A stretch of DNA of 64,000 nt from an uncultured bacterium (GTDB lineage: Bacteria; Desulfobacterota; Syntrophorhabdia; Syntrophorhabdales; JANXAF01): positions 1 to 64,000 of the forward strand of contig CALKEQ010000004.1 of NCBI GenBank assembly GCA_938084905.1. Direction: 5' to 3'. The notes beneath the pieces are model-generated. The model was not told the DNA's origin and ran no database searches. It saw only the letters and a program-made list of their open reading frames with translations. The number at the start of each line of letters is the position of its first letter. Position 1 is the stretch's first letter. Below, one piece after another: positions 20,199 to 29,340 of this stretch. Both the position numbers and the translations under genes were made by a program.

Positions 20199-20513
20199 AT
20201 GGGAGGCATGTTTATATGGCTCTTTCATAGGATAAGCGGACTTGCACTTATCGTTCTTTTCGGTACAAAAATAGCTACGAGTTTCTTCCTTTACACAAAA
20301 GACGCTAAGCCTGACTGGGCACTGAGCCTTCACAGAAATCCTTTAGTGGACGTACTGATACTTGTACTCTTTTCCTTTCACAGTATCTATGGCTTGAGAA
20401 ACATTCTTATCGATGTGGGCTACAGGAACGAAAAAAGGCTTTTTGTTTTCTCGAATTTGGCAGCTGTAATAGTCTCCCTTATCCTTCTATACATGTACTT
20501 TACATTCTCCTAA
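20199..20513 (+). CDS. Succinate dehydrogenase cytochrome b/membrane-anchor subunit
   Basis: WLFHRISGLALIVLF heme-His motif, three TMs; directly precedes SdhA. Start may be 20208 (MFIWLFHRISG). Confidence 0.8.
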   Translation: MGGMFIWLFHRISGLALIVLFGTKIATSFFLYTKDAKPDWALSLHRNPLVDVLILVLFSFHSIYGLRNILIDVGYRNEKRLFVFSNLAAVIVSLILLYMYFTFS

Positions 20514-20517
20514 GTCC

Positions 20518-22221
20518 ATGCTCAGGCACGAAGTGATAATAGTGGGAGGTGGTCTTGCTGGACTCCGGGCAGCTATTGAGCTTTGCGATAAGTACGATGT
20601 GGCTTTAATTTCAAAGGTCTATCCTCTCCGTTCCCATTCTGTTGCAGCCCAGGGAGGGATAAATGCGGCCCTTGGGAACAATCCTGAGGGTAGAGACGAT
20701 TCTTGGGAAAAACACATGTTCGATACTGTAAAGGGAAGCGATTTCCTTGCAGATCAGAATGCGGTAGAAATAATGTGCAAGGATGCACCACGGGCAATTT
20801 ACGAGCTTGAACACTGGGGTTGTCCGTTCAGTCGGTTCCCCGATGGTTCTATTGCTCAGAGACCTTTTGGAGGAGCCGGATTTCCTAGAACTTGTTACTC
20901 TGCAGATTTGACAGGCCACGTCCTCCTTCACACCCTTTTTGAAAGGGCAATATCGAAAAGGCTAAAAGTTTACTCAGAATGGTACGTCCTTTCCCTTGTT
21001 AGCGATGGCAGTATGTGTCACGGTATTGTAGCCTTCGATCTTATCCGAGGCGAGATCGTCCCGATCCTTGCAAAAGCCACACTTTTTGCAACAGGAGGCT
21101 ACGGAAGGGTTTATTACTACTCCACCAATGCTTTGATAAATACTGGTTCAGGAATAGGAATAGCTTACAAGGCTGGCGTTCCTCTAAAAGACATGGAATT
21201 CGTCCAGTTTCACCCTACCGGTCTTGTGGGTACAAATATCCTTATGACTGAGGCCTGCAGGGGGGAAGGGGGGTATCTTATTAACAGACTTGGTGAAAGG
21301 TTCATGGAGAGATACGCACCGAAGGCAATGGAGCTTGCACCCAGGGACATAGTATCAAGGAGCATACAAAGGGAGATTGAGGAAGGAAGGGGCTTCGACC
21401 ATCCCCTTGGAAAATGCGTTCATCTGGATCTGAGACATCTCGGAGAGAAGAAGATAATGGAAAGGTTACCAGGTATAAGGAGAATCTGTCTCGACTTTTT
21501 AGGTATAGATCCTGTCTACGAGCCTATCCCAGTTATGCCATGTCAGCACTACTCAATGGGTGGGATTGACACGAACGAGAAGGCCGAGACCCCTCTTTCA
21601 GGTTTTTTCGCTGCTGGAGAATGTGCGTGTGTTAGCGTTCATGGAGCGAATAGACTTGGCGGTAATTCCCTTCTAGAGACCGTTGTTTTTGGAAGGATAG
21701 CATCCCATTCAATAGAAGCGTACTTAAGTGAAAGGGATGTAAAGCCAGATGAAAAGTTGCTTGAGGAAGAGAGGAAAAAGGTTGAAAAGAAGATAGAGAG
21801 GCTCACTGGAGGTGGAAAGGAAAAACCCGCAAAAATACAGCTCGAACTGAGCAAAATAATGAGCCAGTACGTAGGAATATTCCGAACAAAGGATGAGCTA
21901 GAGTTCGCCTTAGGAAAGATCCTTGAAGCTAAAGAGAGATACAGAAGTGTGGGAATTTCCTCTAAGAAGAAACATATGAATTACGAGTTGATGAGTGCCT
22001 TAGAGCTTGAATTTATGCTTGAGGTCGCACATACTATAGCCCTTGGCGCATATCTGCGGGAGGAAAGCAGAGGAGCTCACTTCAGGAGGGACAAAGAAGA
22101 GAGGGATGATTCCAAATGGCTGAAACACACTGTCATGACGATTGATAGAGAGGGGAATCCTTCCGTCTCTTATAAGGATGTGGTCATAACTAGGTATCCG
22201 CCAGAAGAGAGGGCCTATTGA
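20518..22221 (+). CDS. sdhA: Succinate dehydrogenase/fumarate reductase flavoprotein subunit
   Basis: EVIIVGGGLAGLRAAIEL, RSHSVAAQGGINAALG, MEFVQFHPTGL, ACVSVHGANRLGGNSLLE. Confidence 0.95.
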   Translation: MLRHEVIIVGGGLAGLRAAIELCDKYDVALISKVYPLRSHSVAAQGGINAALGNNPEGRDDSWEKHMFDTVKGSDFLADQNAVEIMCKDAPRAIYELEHWGCPFSRFPDGSIAQRPFGGAGFPRTCYSADLTGHVLLHTLFERAISKRLKVYSEWYVLSLVSDGSMCHGIVAFDLIRGEIVPILAKATLFATGGYGRVYYYSTNALINTGSGIGIAYKAGVPLKDMEFVQFHPTGLVGTNILMTEACRGEGGYLINRLGERFMERYAPKAMELAPRDIVSRSIQREIEEGRGFDHPLGKCVHLDLRHLGEKKIMERLPGIRRICLDFLGIDPVYEPIPVMPCQHYSMGGIDTNEKAETPLSGFFAAGECACVSVHGANRLGGNSLLETVVFGRIASHSIEAYLSERDVKPDEKLLEEERKKVEKKIERLTGGGKEKPAKIQLELSKIMSQYVGIFRTKDELEFALGKILEAKERYRSVGISSKKKHMNYELMSALELEFMLEVAHTIALGAYLREESRGAHFRRDKEERDDSKWLKHTVMTIDREGNPSVSYKDVVITRYPPEERAY

Positions 22222-22946
22222 AAGAAGGGGAAATTTACACCTTTAAAATATTCAGGTACGACTCATTTGAACCTGAGAAGCCTCCATCGTTCCAAACGTT
22301 TAAGGTTAGAGTTGTTCCTGGTTTGACAGTCCTTATGGTTCTTCTAAGGATAAGGGATGAAATAGATGGAACCCTCTCCTTTAGGTCATCGTGCAGAAGT
22401 GCGGTTTGTGGTTCATGCGCAATGGTTATAAATGGTAAGATCGACCTTGCATGCAGAACACAGGTTTACAAGTTCGAGGATAGAACTATAGTACTTGAAC
22501 CCCTGCCAAACATGGAAATAATAAAGGATCTGGTGGTAGATATGACACCTTTCTGGTCAGCTTACGAGAAAGTAAAGCCCTACCTTATGAGGTTTAGCCC
22601 TTCTCCAGAAAAGGAGATACCCCAATCTGAAGAGGAGAGAAAAAGGATAGACCAGTTTGTAAATTGCATACTATGCGCCTGCTGTTACGGTGCATGCCCT
22701 GTTGTATCAAGAGATCCGGACTATCTTGGACCACACGCCTTTGCAAAACTCGAGCGATTCTTCAGTGACTCAAGAGATGAGAGGCCGCCTGAAGAACTGA
22801 TCCATCTCGACAACGTCCACGGTCTCTGGGGTTGCGATACAGTTTTGAAATGTATAGAGGCCTGCCCAAAGGACGTAAGGCCAACAGATTCAATAGTGAG
22901 CTTGAGAAAGAGGCTATTAAAATACAGGATCCTCGGAAAAAGATAA
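22218..22946 (+). CDS. sdhB: Succinate dehydrogenase/fumarate reductase iron-sulfur subunit
   Basis: CRSAVCGSCAMVINGKIDLACRT ([2Fe-2S]); CILCACCYGACPVV and CIEACPKDVRP cluster ligands. Confidence 0.95.
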   Translation: MKEGEIYTFKIFRYDSFEPEKPPSFQTFKVRVVPGLTVLMVLLRIRDEIDGTLSFRSSCRSAVCGSCAMVINGKIDLACRTQVYKFEDRTIVLEPLPNMEIIKDLVVDMTPFWSAYEKVKPYLMRFSPSPEKEIPQSEEERKRIDQFVNCILCACCYGACPVVSRDPDYLGPHAFAKLERFFSDSRDERPPEELIHLDNVHGLWGCDTVLKCIEACPKDVRPTDSIVSLRKRLLKYRILGKR

Positions 22947-23417
22947 ATGAAGTTAAGATGGCCATCCGTAACGAGAAGAGAATTTTTGAACACCCTTTTT
23001 ACAGGATGGTTTATAGCCTTTTTCGCCGCGTGCATCTATCCACTTTTGAAGTTCATCTATCCGAACCTTGAAAAGGAACCAGACTTCGTAATACTTAATG
23101 CGAAGGATTTTCTGGAAATTCCCAATAACTCCACTAAGCCTTTTCCGTGGGGAGGAAAGCTTGGGCTGATCTTCAAAAAGGATGATGGGACGATTCACGC
23201 ACTGAAAGGTGTATGTACTCATATGGAGTGCAACATAATGTACAAGCCAGAAGAAAGAAAGTTTTACTGTCCATGTCATAAAGGCTATTTTGACCAGGAT
23301 GGAAAAAATATTTCAGGGCCACCGCCAAGACCACTTGAGTTTTTTGAAGTAAGGATTGAAAATGAAAAACTGATAGTATCTAAAAAAGGGGTGAAGGTTG
23401 AGATTCCAAAGGGTTAA
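22947..23417 (+). CDS. Rieske [2Fe-2S] protein (QcrA/PetC-like)
   Basis: N-terminal TM (TRREFLNTLFTGWFIAFFAACIYPLLKFIYP), CTHMECNI and CPCHKGYF cluster motifs. Confidence 0.92.
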   Translation: MKLRWPSVTRREFLNTLFTGWFIAFFAACIYPLLKFIYPNLEKEPDFVILNAKDFLEIPNNSTKPFPWGGKLGLIFKKDDGTIHALKGVCTHMECNIMYKPEERKFYCPCHKGYFDQDGKNISGPPPRPLEFFEVRIENEKLIVSKKGVKVEIPKG

Positions 23418-24462
23418 AAAATGGGTCCTGGAAAGATACGATAGTGAGGCGCTAAGAGGTTTAATAAAAAAGAAGTACGTTCCCTCTCACAAGTACGAAA
23501 TCTTCTATTACATGGGCGGACTTGCCCTTTTCCTTTTTTTCATTCAGTTTCTGACTGGTTTTGCCCTTGCGCTTTACTACGTTCCCCATCCTGAACAGGC
23601 CAATAAGTACGTGGTAGACATAGTGACAAAACTGAATTTTGGATGGCTATTCCGTTCACTCCACCACTGGGGAGCGCAGATTCTCATAGGTGTCCTTTTC
23701 TTTCACTGCTTCAGTACCCTTCTTTTAAAGTCTTACAGAAAGCCAAGGGAGCTTTTATGGATAACTGGAACCATCCTTCTTGGAATCTCCATCTTCTTCG
23801 GGCTAAGCGGATATCTTCTCGTTTGGGATGAGAGGGCCTTTGCAGCTGTACGGGTTGCAACAGGAGGCGCAGGAAGTATTCCAATAATCGGTCAATACTT
23901 AAAGGCCTTTTTGAGGGGTGGAAACGATGTGACTGGCGAGACCTTAGCGAGGTTTTACGCATTTCACGTCTCCATCCTGCCATTTTTAACGATGATTCTT
24001 ATTTCCCTTCACGTTCTACTTGTCCAGTACCATGGATTGAGTGTTCCACTTTTTCTTGAGGGAGAAAAACTTAGAAAAGTACCCTTTTTTCCAAATGTTC
24101 TCTATAAGGATTTTATGATATGGCTTTTCGTCTTGGGCGTACTTGTAACAATTTCAGTTCTCGCTCCTCCAGAGATAGGGAAAAAAGCCGATCCCTACGC
24201 ACCAACCCCTGAAGGAATAAAGCCTGAATGGTACTTTTACTTCCTCTTTCAGACATTGAAGTTTTTCCCAGGGGAGATCTTCGGTCTCAGTGGCGAAACA
24301 ATCGCCGTAAGTCTAATCACATTAGCAGCAATCTTCTTTCTCGCCATCCCTTTTTTCGACAGAAAATCTTCTAGGGGAGAGAAAAGTAGGACTTTCACTT
24401 GGGTAGGGGTATGCTACACGGTTTACTTTCTTGTAATGACTTTTTTAGGTTTTGTAACTTGA
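23398..24462 (+). CDS. Cytochrome b of bc-type complex (fused b6/subunit IV form)
   Basis: LHHWGAQILIGVLFFHCF heme region, HVSILPFLTMILISLHVLLVQYHG, PEWYFYFLF Qo-site motif. Confidence 0.93.
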   Translation: MRFQRVKKWVLERYDSEALRGLIKKKYVPSHKYEIFYYMGGLALFLFFIQFLTGFALALYYVPHPEQANKYVVDIVTKLNFGWLFRSLHHWGAQILIGVLFFHCFSTLLLKSYRKPRELLWITGTILLGISIFFGLSGYLLVWDERAFAAVRVATGGAGSIPIIGQYLKAFLRGGNDVTGETLARFYAFHVSILPFLTMILISLHVLLVQYHGLSVPLFLEGEKLRKVPFFPNVLYKDFMIWLFVLGVLVTISVLAPPEIGKKADPYAPTPEGIKPEWYFYFLFQTLKFFPGEIFGLSGETIAVSLITLAAIFFLAIPFFDRKSSRGEKSRTFTWVGVCYTVYFLVMTFLGFVT

Positions 24463-24466
24463 AGCC

Positions 24467-24715
24467 ATGATACATCTTCTATTTTTCGCCATTTTTATCT
24501 TTTTTATTTTTTCCACGTGCCTATGCGCAAAGGATGAAGTACCTCTCCTACCCGAGAGACCGATCGACAGATACATTATCTACGAGTGCCTTATCTTTTT
24601 TTGGATCTTCATTTTAGCCCTCATCATGGTAATAAGGATGAAATTGAAGGAAACAGAACGTCTTCAGCAAATGGGCTTCGATGAAGAGGAAGAGGATGTC
24701 CCCTTTATCGATTAA
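24467..24715 (+). CDS. Small membrane protein of unknown function in sdh-Rieske-cytochrome b operon
   Basis: Hydrophobic N-terminus, one further TM, highly acidic tail (FDEEEEDVPFID); starts 4 nt after cytochrome b; no CxxCH. Confidence 0.7.
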   Translation: MIHLLFFAIFIFFIFSTCLCAKDEVPLLPERPIDRYIIYECLIFFWIFILALIMVIRMKLKETERLQQMGFDEEEEDVPFID

Positions 24716-25436
24716 ATTCTATTTCCATTCCATCATACGAGACCGTATAGGGAGAAGAAATTTCGCCAATTTTTTCATCCCAGTCTGGGTAGAGGTGAGT
24801 GATCACTACCTGTTTTGGCTTTGAGGCTTCAACTATTCTTTTCAGTGTTGGAAGGTTCATGTGGCCTTTTACTTTTCTCTCTGGAAATGAGCACTCCACA
24901 ATTAGAAGATCCACTCCTCTTGAGAGCTCAATGAGATTTTTTGAGTAATCTGTATCTCCTGAAAAGACAACGGAAACACCCATATTCATACGAATAGCTA
25001 TGCTTTCCCTGTTGTGGTTCGTCCTTTTAGTCTCTATTTCCACTCCACAGAAGGAGTACTTTCCATTTACCACTTTTAAAATTTGAAGGTCGTAAGATTT
25101 GGGCTTGATCCACGGAAAGGCATGGGAAACCCTCCTAAAGAAGGACCTCACCCCTTCCCCTCCAATGATCTTTAGTGGTTTCATTCTCGGCTCTATCCCG
25201 TAGTTACAGGCAAAGAGAAAGGCTGGGAGATCACCAGAGTGGTCAACGTGGAAGTGGGTAAGGAGGATCAAATCTATGTTATTGACGCTTAGTCCATACT
25301 CTACCAATCTTCTAAGTACTGAAGGCCCTATATCAATAAGAAACCTTGTACCGTTTACTGTTACAAGACAGGACGACGATACTCTACCTCGTGTGGGATA
25401 AGAGGTGCCTGTTCCTAGAAATTTAATTTTTACCAT
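24705..25436 (-). CDS. MBL-fold metal-dependent hydrolase (RNase Z-like)
   Basis: FLGTGTSYPTRGRVSSS, LLTHFHVDHSGDLPAF, FSGDTDYS, VVITHLYP. Confidence 0.88.
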   Translation of the reverse strand: MVKIKFLGTGTSYPTRGRVSSSCLVTVNGTRFLIDIGPSVLRRLVEYGLSVNNIDLILLTHFHVDHSGDLPAFLFACNYGIEPRMKPLKIIGGEGVRSFFRRVSHAFPWIKPKSYDLQILKVVNGKYSFCGVEIETKRTNHNRESIAIRMNMGVSVVFSGDTDYSKNLIELSRGVDLLIVECSFPERKVKGHMNLPTLKRIVEASKPKQVVITHLYPDWDEKIGEISSPYTVSYDGMEIEFNR

Positions 25437-26382
25437 TTACGTACCACTTAACGGTCTCCCGAATACCATCATCAAGGTTATACCTCGCCTCCCATCCAAG
25501 CTCGATTTTTGCCTTTTTTGGGTCAAGGACACTTCTTCTTAAATCTCCTGGCCTTGCTTCTGCTCTCCTTGGTTGATTAAACTCCTCCTTTACCTTTACA
25601 CCCTCTTCCATTAGAGCTTTCTTTATCTTTTCGTAAAGTTTCAGAGTCTCTGTCCCGGTCCCTGTACTTATATTGAAGATCCCAGTTTTCCTCTCTTCGC
25701 TCACGATCATGTTTGCCACTGCCACATCCTTCACATAGACGTAATCCCTTATCATGCCACTTTCTTCTCCTGGATAATGGTAAAGGACAGGATGCTCTCC
25801 TGCCATCAATTTTTCAGTGAAAATCGCCACAACTCCTGCTTCTCCGTGTGGAATTTGCCTTGGTCCATAAACGTTACTGTATCTGAGAATTGCGTAATCG
25901 ATTCCGTAATGGTAATGGTAAAAGAGGATGTACTTTTCGCATGCTAACTTCGATATTGCGTAAGGAGACCTGGGTTCAGGAGTGCAATCTTCGGTAGTGG
26001 GGATAATCTCAGTATCTCCGTATATGGCGCCACCTGTCGACGCAAATACGAACTTCCTCACTCCGTATGCCACTGAAAGCTCTAAAAGTCTTATTGTTCC
26101 TTCTATGTTTGTCCTTGCATCGAATAAGGGATTTTCAACAGAATATGGAACAGATATCTGTGCAGCGTGGTGGTTGACTATTTCGGGTCTTTCTTTTTCG
26201 AAAACTTCCTTTAAAGCATCGTCAGTAATATCTATTTTGTAAAGTACTGCCCTGGGATTTTTGTTCTCTATTTTTCCCGTGGAAAGGTTGTCGACAAGAA
26301 CAACCTCATATCCTTTTTCCAAGTAGAAATCTGCCACATGGGATCCTATAAAGCCGCAACCACCTGTAACTAAGACTTTCAT
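25423..26382 (-). CDS. NAD-dependent epimerase (UDP-glucose 4-epimerase-like)
   Basis: VLVTGGCGFIGSHVADFYL, SPYAISKLACEKY. Confidence 0.92.
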   Translation of the reverse strand: MKVLVTGGCGFIGSHVADFYLEKGYEVVLVDNLSTGKIENKNPRAVLYKIDITDDALKEVFEKERPEIVNHHAAQISVPYSVENPLFDARTNIEGTIRLLELSVAYGVRKFVFASTGGAIYGDTEIIPTTEDCTPEPRSPYAISKLACEKYILFYHYHYGIDYAILRYSNVYGPRQIPHGEAGVVAIFTEKLMAGEHPVLYHYPGEESGMIRDYVYVKDVAVANMIVSEERKTGIFNISTGTGTETLKLYEKIKKALMEEGVKVKEEFNQPRRAEARPGDLRRSVLDPKKAKIELGWEARYNLDDGIRETVKWYVNGKN

Positions 26383-26410
26383 ATCGCGAAAAGCTAGGAT
26401 TTGATGTGAG

Positions 26411-26498
26411 CGGAGGGGGTAGGATTCGAACCCACGAGGCGCCCAATGCGCCTAACGGTTTTCAAGACCGCCGCTTTCGACCACTCAGCCACCCCTCC
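26411..26498 (-). tRNA. tRNA-Ser (TGA)
   Basis: Complement GGAGGGGTGGCTGAGTGGTCGAAAGCGGCGGTCTTGAAAACCGTTAGGCGCATTGGGCGCCTCGTGGGTTCGAATCCTACCCCCTCCG; long variable arm, anticodon TGA. Confidence 0.97.
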
Positions 26499-26518
26499 CT
26501 TTATCATTATAGCACAAT

Positions 26519-27505
26519 CTACCATCTAATCAAGGAACTTCCCCAGGTGAGACCACCACCGAACGCTGTAAGTAAAACAAGATCTCCCTTTTTTATTGAT
26601 CCGGTTCTTACAGCCTCATCAAGTGCAATAGGCACAGTCGCGGAGGAGATATTTCCATACTTCTCTATTGTAACGTATATCTTCTCCATCGGGAAGTTAA
26701 GCTTCTTTGCCATTCCCTGTATTATTCTTAAGTTGGCTTGGTGGGGTACTATCAGGCTTACGTCACATACATTTAGATTGTTAGCCTTTACTGCCTCCTC
26801 GCATGCCTCTGCGAATCTCTGCACAGCCACTTTAAATGACTTATTAGCCTCGATCATCTTTAAGTAATGAAGACCCTTATCCACAGATTCGTGACTTATT
26901 GGAGTAGTCTTTGAACCACCTCCAGGCATAAGAAGAGTATCACCGTTCTCTCCGTCTGTGTGGATATGTGTGGATAGTACCTCAGCTCCTTCCCTAGAAT
27001 CGGTCACAACAACAGCTCCAGCTCCATCCCCCCAAAGTATACAGCTTTCCCTTTCCTTCCAGTTCACAACCCTACTCATTATTTCACCTGCCACAACTAG
27101 AGCCATCCTGTTTGCACCAGATTTTATCAGGTGATAGGCTACATGGAGTGCAAAGATGAAGCCCGTACATGCGGCAGTTATGTCGAAGGAGACCGCGTTT
27201 GCGCACTTAAGTTTTGCCTCAAGCCAGTTTGCGCCTGCGGGACAATGGGTATCGGGGGTAATCGTTGCAAGTATTATAAGGTCAATATCGTGAGATTTAA
27301 CGCCGGCCATCTCCATTGCACGCTCACATGCAACTTTGCACAGATCGGAGGTGGCCTCGTCCTCCTTTGCTATTCTCCTCTCTTTTATTCCCGTTCTTGT
27401 GTATATCCACTCGTCTGATGTGTCTAAGAACTTTTCAAGGTCTTTGTTCGTCAGAACCTTCTCAGGTAGGTAGGAGCCTGTTCCAATAATTGAGATCCTT
27501 TTCAT
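26519..27505 (-). CDS. fabH: 3-oxoacyl-[ACP] synthase III
   Basis: GTGSYLPEKVLTN, FDITAACTGFIFAL, VPHQANLRI, YGNISSATVPIAL. Confidence 0.95.
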   Translation of the reverse strand: MKRISIIGTGSYLPEKVLTNKDLEKFLDTSDEWIYTRTGIKERRIAKEDEATSDLCKVACERAMEMAGVKSHDIDLIILATITPDTHCPAGANWLEAKLKCANAVSFDITAACTGFIFALHVAYHLIKSGANRMALVVAGEIMSRVVNWKERESCILWGDGAGAVVVTDSREGAEVLSTHIHTDGENGDTLLMPGGGSKTTPISHESVDKGLHYLKMIEANKSFKVAVQRFAEACEEAVKANNLNVCDVSLIVPHQANLRIIQGMAKKLNFPMEKIYVTIEKYGNISSATVPIALDEAVRTGSIKKGDLVLLTAFGGGLTWGSSLIRW

Positions 27506-27597
27506 CGAGTCTCTGACCGTTTTTATTTAAGATAACATGAGATGCGGACTTGTCAAGCAAAAGATGGACTTTTGTGCTATATTTATCCTCAAAGGCC

Positions 27598-28566
27598 ATG
27601 CTCAAACAAAGAACCGTAAAGGTAATTGGTCTTATAGTAAGTGCTTTCCTTTTTTATCTTGCAGTACGAGGTTTGAGATTAGAGCTCATAGTGGAAACCA
27701 TGAAAAAGATCGAGCCAAAACTCCTCTTCTTCCCCGTCTTCTTCATAATGCTATCCTGCATGATAAGTGCTTTCAAATGGTCTAGGATAGTTGGGTATGG
27801 GGTCCGGTTTAAAGATACATTCGGATCGCTCCTTATTGGCCTTTTCATTAACAATGTTCTTCCAGCAAGGATAGGAGAAATAGTTAGAGCATACTCACTC
27901 TCAAGGAAAAAGACCATCTCTTTATCCTACTCAGTCTCCACAGTTCTTCTAGACAGATTTTTTGACCTTGTCGGACTTCTCGTTATAACCTTCATATTCT
28001 TTCCAAGATCCACGCTCCCTCCGAGAATCTCTAAGCTGCTTATAGGATTTGTGGCATTTATGCTTTTTTGCACCGGGATTTTGATTTCAGCAAGCAGGGA
28101 AAATTTCCTTGCCCGCGTTATTGAAAAACTGGCAAAAAAAGGTAGACCTTATTCAGAAAAACTTATAAACCGGATAGTTGAGATACACCTGAACATGAAA
28201 AGGATAAACTCTCCCTCAAATCTCCTCTATCTTTCCTTTCTCTCTTTTTTTCAGTGGTTATCGATGAGCGTGAGTCTCTTCCTTGTCATTAGATCATTCG
28301 GCGTAGAGATAAATCCCTATCACGTCCCTTTCGTATGTGCCCTCCTCAACATGGGCATAACTTTACCATCTTCACCTGGATACGTTGGTCTTTACCAATT
28401 TTTGCTTGTTTACCTTCTATCCCTTTTCGGTGTGCCAAAGCATGAGGGATTCTCCATATCAGTTATCTACCATGCCGCATGGTACGTACCTTACAACCTT
28501 TTTGGTCTTCTCTTTATAGCAAAGGAACAGCTTAAAATTAGGGAACTATCCTCGTTGAAGGGTTAG
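27598..28566 (+). CDS. Lysylphosphatidylglycerol synthase-type (UPF0104/flippase-like) integral membrane protein
   Basis: Multiple TMs; LFINNVLPARIGEIVRAYSLSRKKTISLSYSVSTVLLDRFFDLVGL typical of family. Start set at ATG 27598 rather than TTG 27550. Confidence 0.85.
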   Translation: MLKQRTVKVIGLIVSAFLFYLAVRGLRLELIVETMKKIEPKLLFFPVFFIMLSCMISAFKWSRIVGYGVRFKDTFGSLLIGLFINNVLPARIGEIVRAYSLSRKKTISLSYSVSTVLLDRFFDLVGLLVITFIFFPRSTLPPRISKLLIGFVAFMLFCTGILISASRENFLARVIEKLAKKGRPYSEKLINRIVEIHLNMKRINSPSNLLYLSFLSFFQWLSMSVSLFLVIRSFGVEINPYHVPFVCALLNMGITLPSSPGYVGLYQFLLVYLLSLFGVPKHEGFSISVIYHAAWYVPYNLFGLLFIAKEQLKIRELSSLKG

Positions 28567-28569
28567 GAC

Positions 28570-29262
28570 TCATCTGAAAAGGTTGTATTTTAGAATGGCA
28601 AATATTGCCTTTAAACCATCCACCCATGTTATCTTCTTCCCCTCTTCGTAACCCCTTCCAAAGTATGAAATGGGTACCTCGTATATCCTGCACTTCTTCT
28701 TTGCAACTTTTGCTGTGATTTCAGGTTCGAAGCCAAAATCACTCGACTCTATCTCTATCCCTTCCAAGATTTCACGCCTAAAGACCTTGTACCCAGTCTC
28801 CATGTCAGTAAGGTTAAGATCTGTAAGCATGTTGGAAAGGAGAGTGATAATTTTGTTTCCCACGTAGTGCCAGAAATAAAACACACGGTGTGGTCCTCCA
28901 AGAAACCTTGACCCGTAAACAACATCGGCTTTTCCTTCAAGAATTGGAGAGAGGAGGTTCGGATACTCTGCAGGATCGTATTCCAAATCCGCATCTTGAA
29001 TCAGAATCACATCTCCACTTGCCATCTTAAGTGCGGATCGGATTGCCGCGCCTTTGCCCTGGTTTTTTTCGTGAAAGATGATTTTAAGATTCGGTATTTT
29101 TTCAAGCTCACGATTATTGCGGAGGATCTCCCTTGTTCCGTCTGATGAACCATCGTCCACAACTATAATCTCCTTTTCGTAAGGAGCCTCATGAACTTTC
29201 CTTATTACCTCGAGGATAGTCTTTGCCTCGTTATAGGCCGGAATTATTACAGTGAGGAGCAC
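28570..29262 (-). CDS. Family 2 glycosyltransferase (dolichol-phosphate mannosyltransferase-like)
   Basis: VIIPAYNEAKTILEVIRKV, VVDDGSSDGT, QDADLEYDPAEYP. Confidence 0.92.
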   Translation of the reverse strand: MLLTVIIPAYNEAKTILEVIRKVHEAPYEKEIIVVDDGSSDGTREILRNNRELEKIPNLKIIFHEKNQGKGAAIRSALKMASGDVILIQDADLEYDPAEYPNLLSPILEGKADVVYGSRFLGGPHRVFYFWHYVGNKIITLLSNMLTDLNLTDMETGYKVFRREILEGIEIESSDFGFEPEITAKVAKKKCRIYEVPISYFGRGYEEGKKITWVDGLKAIFAILKYNLFR

Positions 29263-29340
29263 GACTAATTTTTACACAGAGAAGAAGTTCTTATCAAACA
29301 ATTTCTTGAAAAATAACGCCTCATCAATTAACCTTAATTG

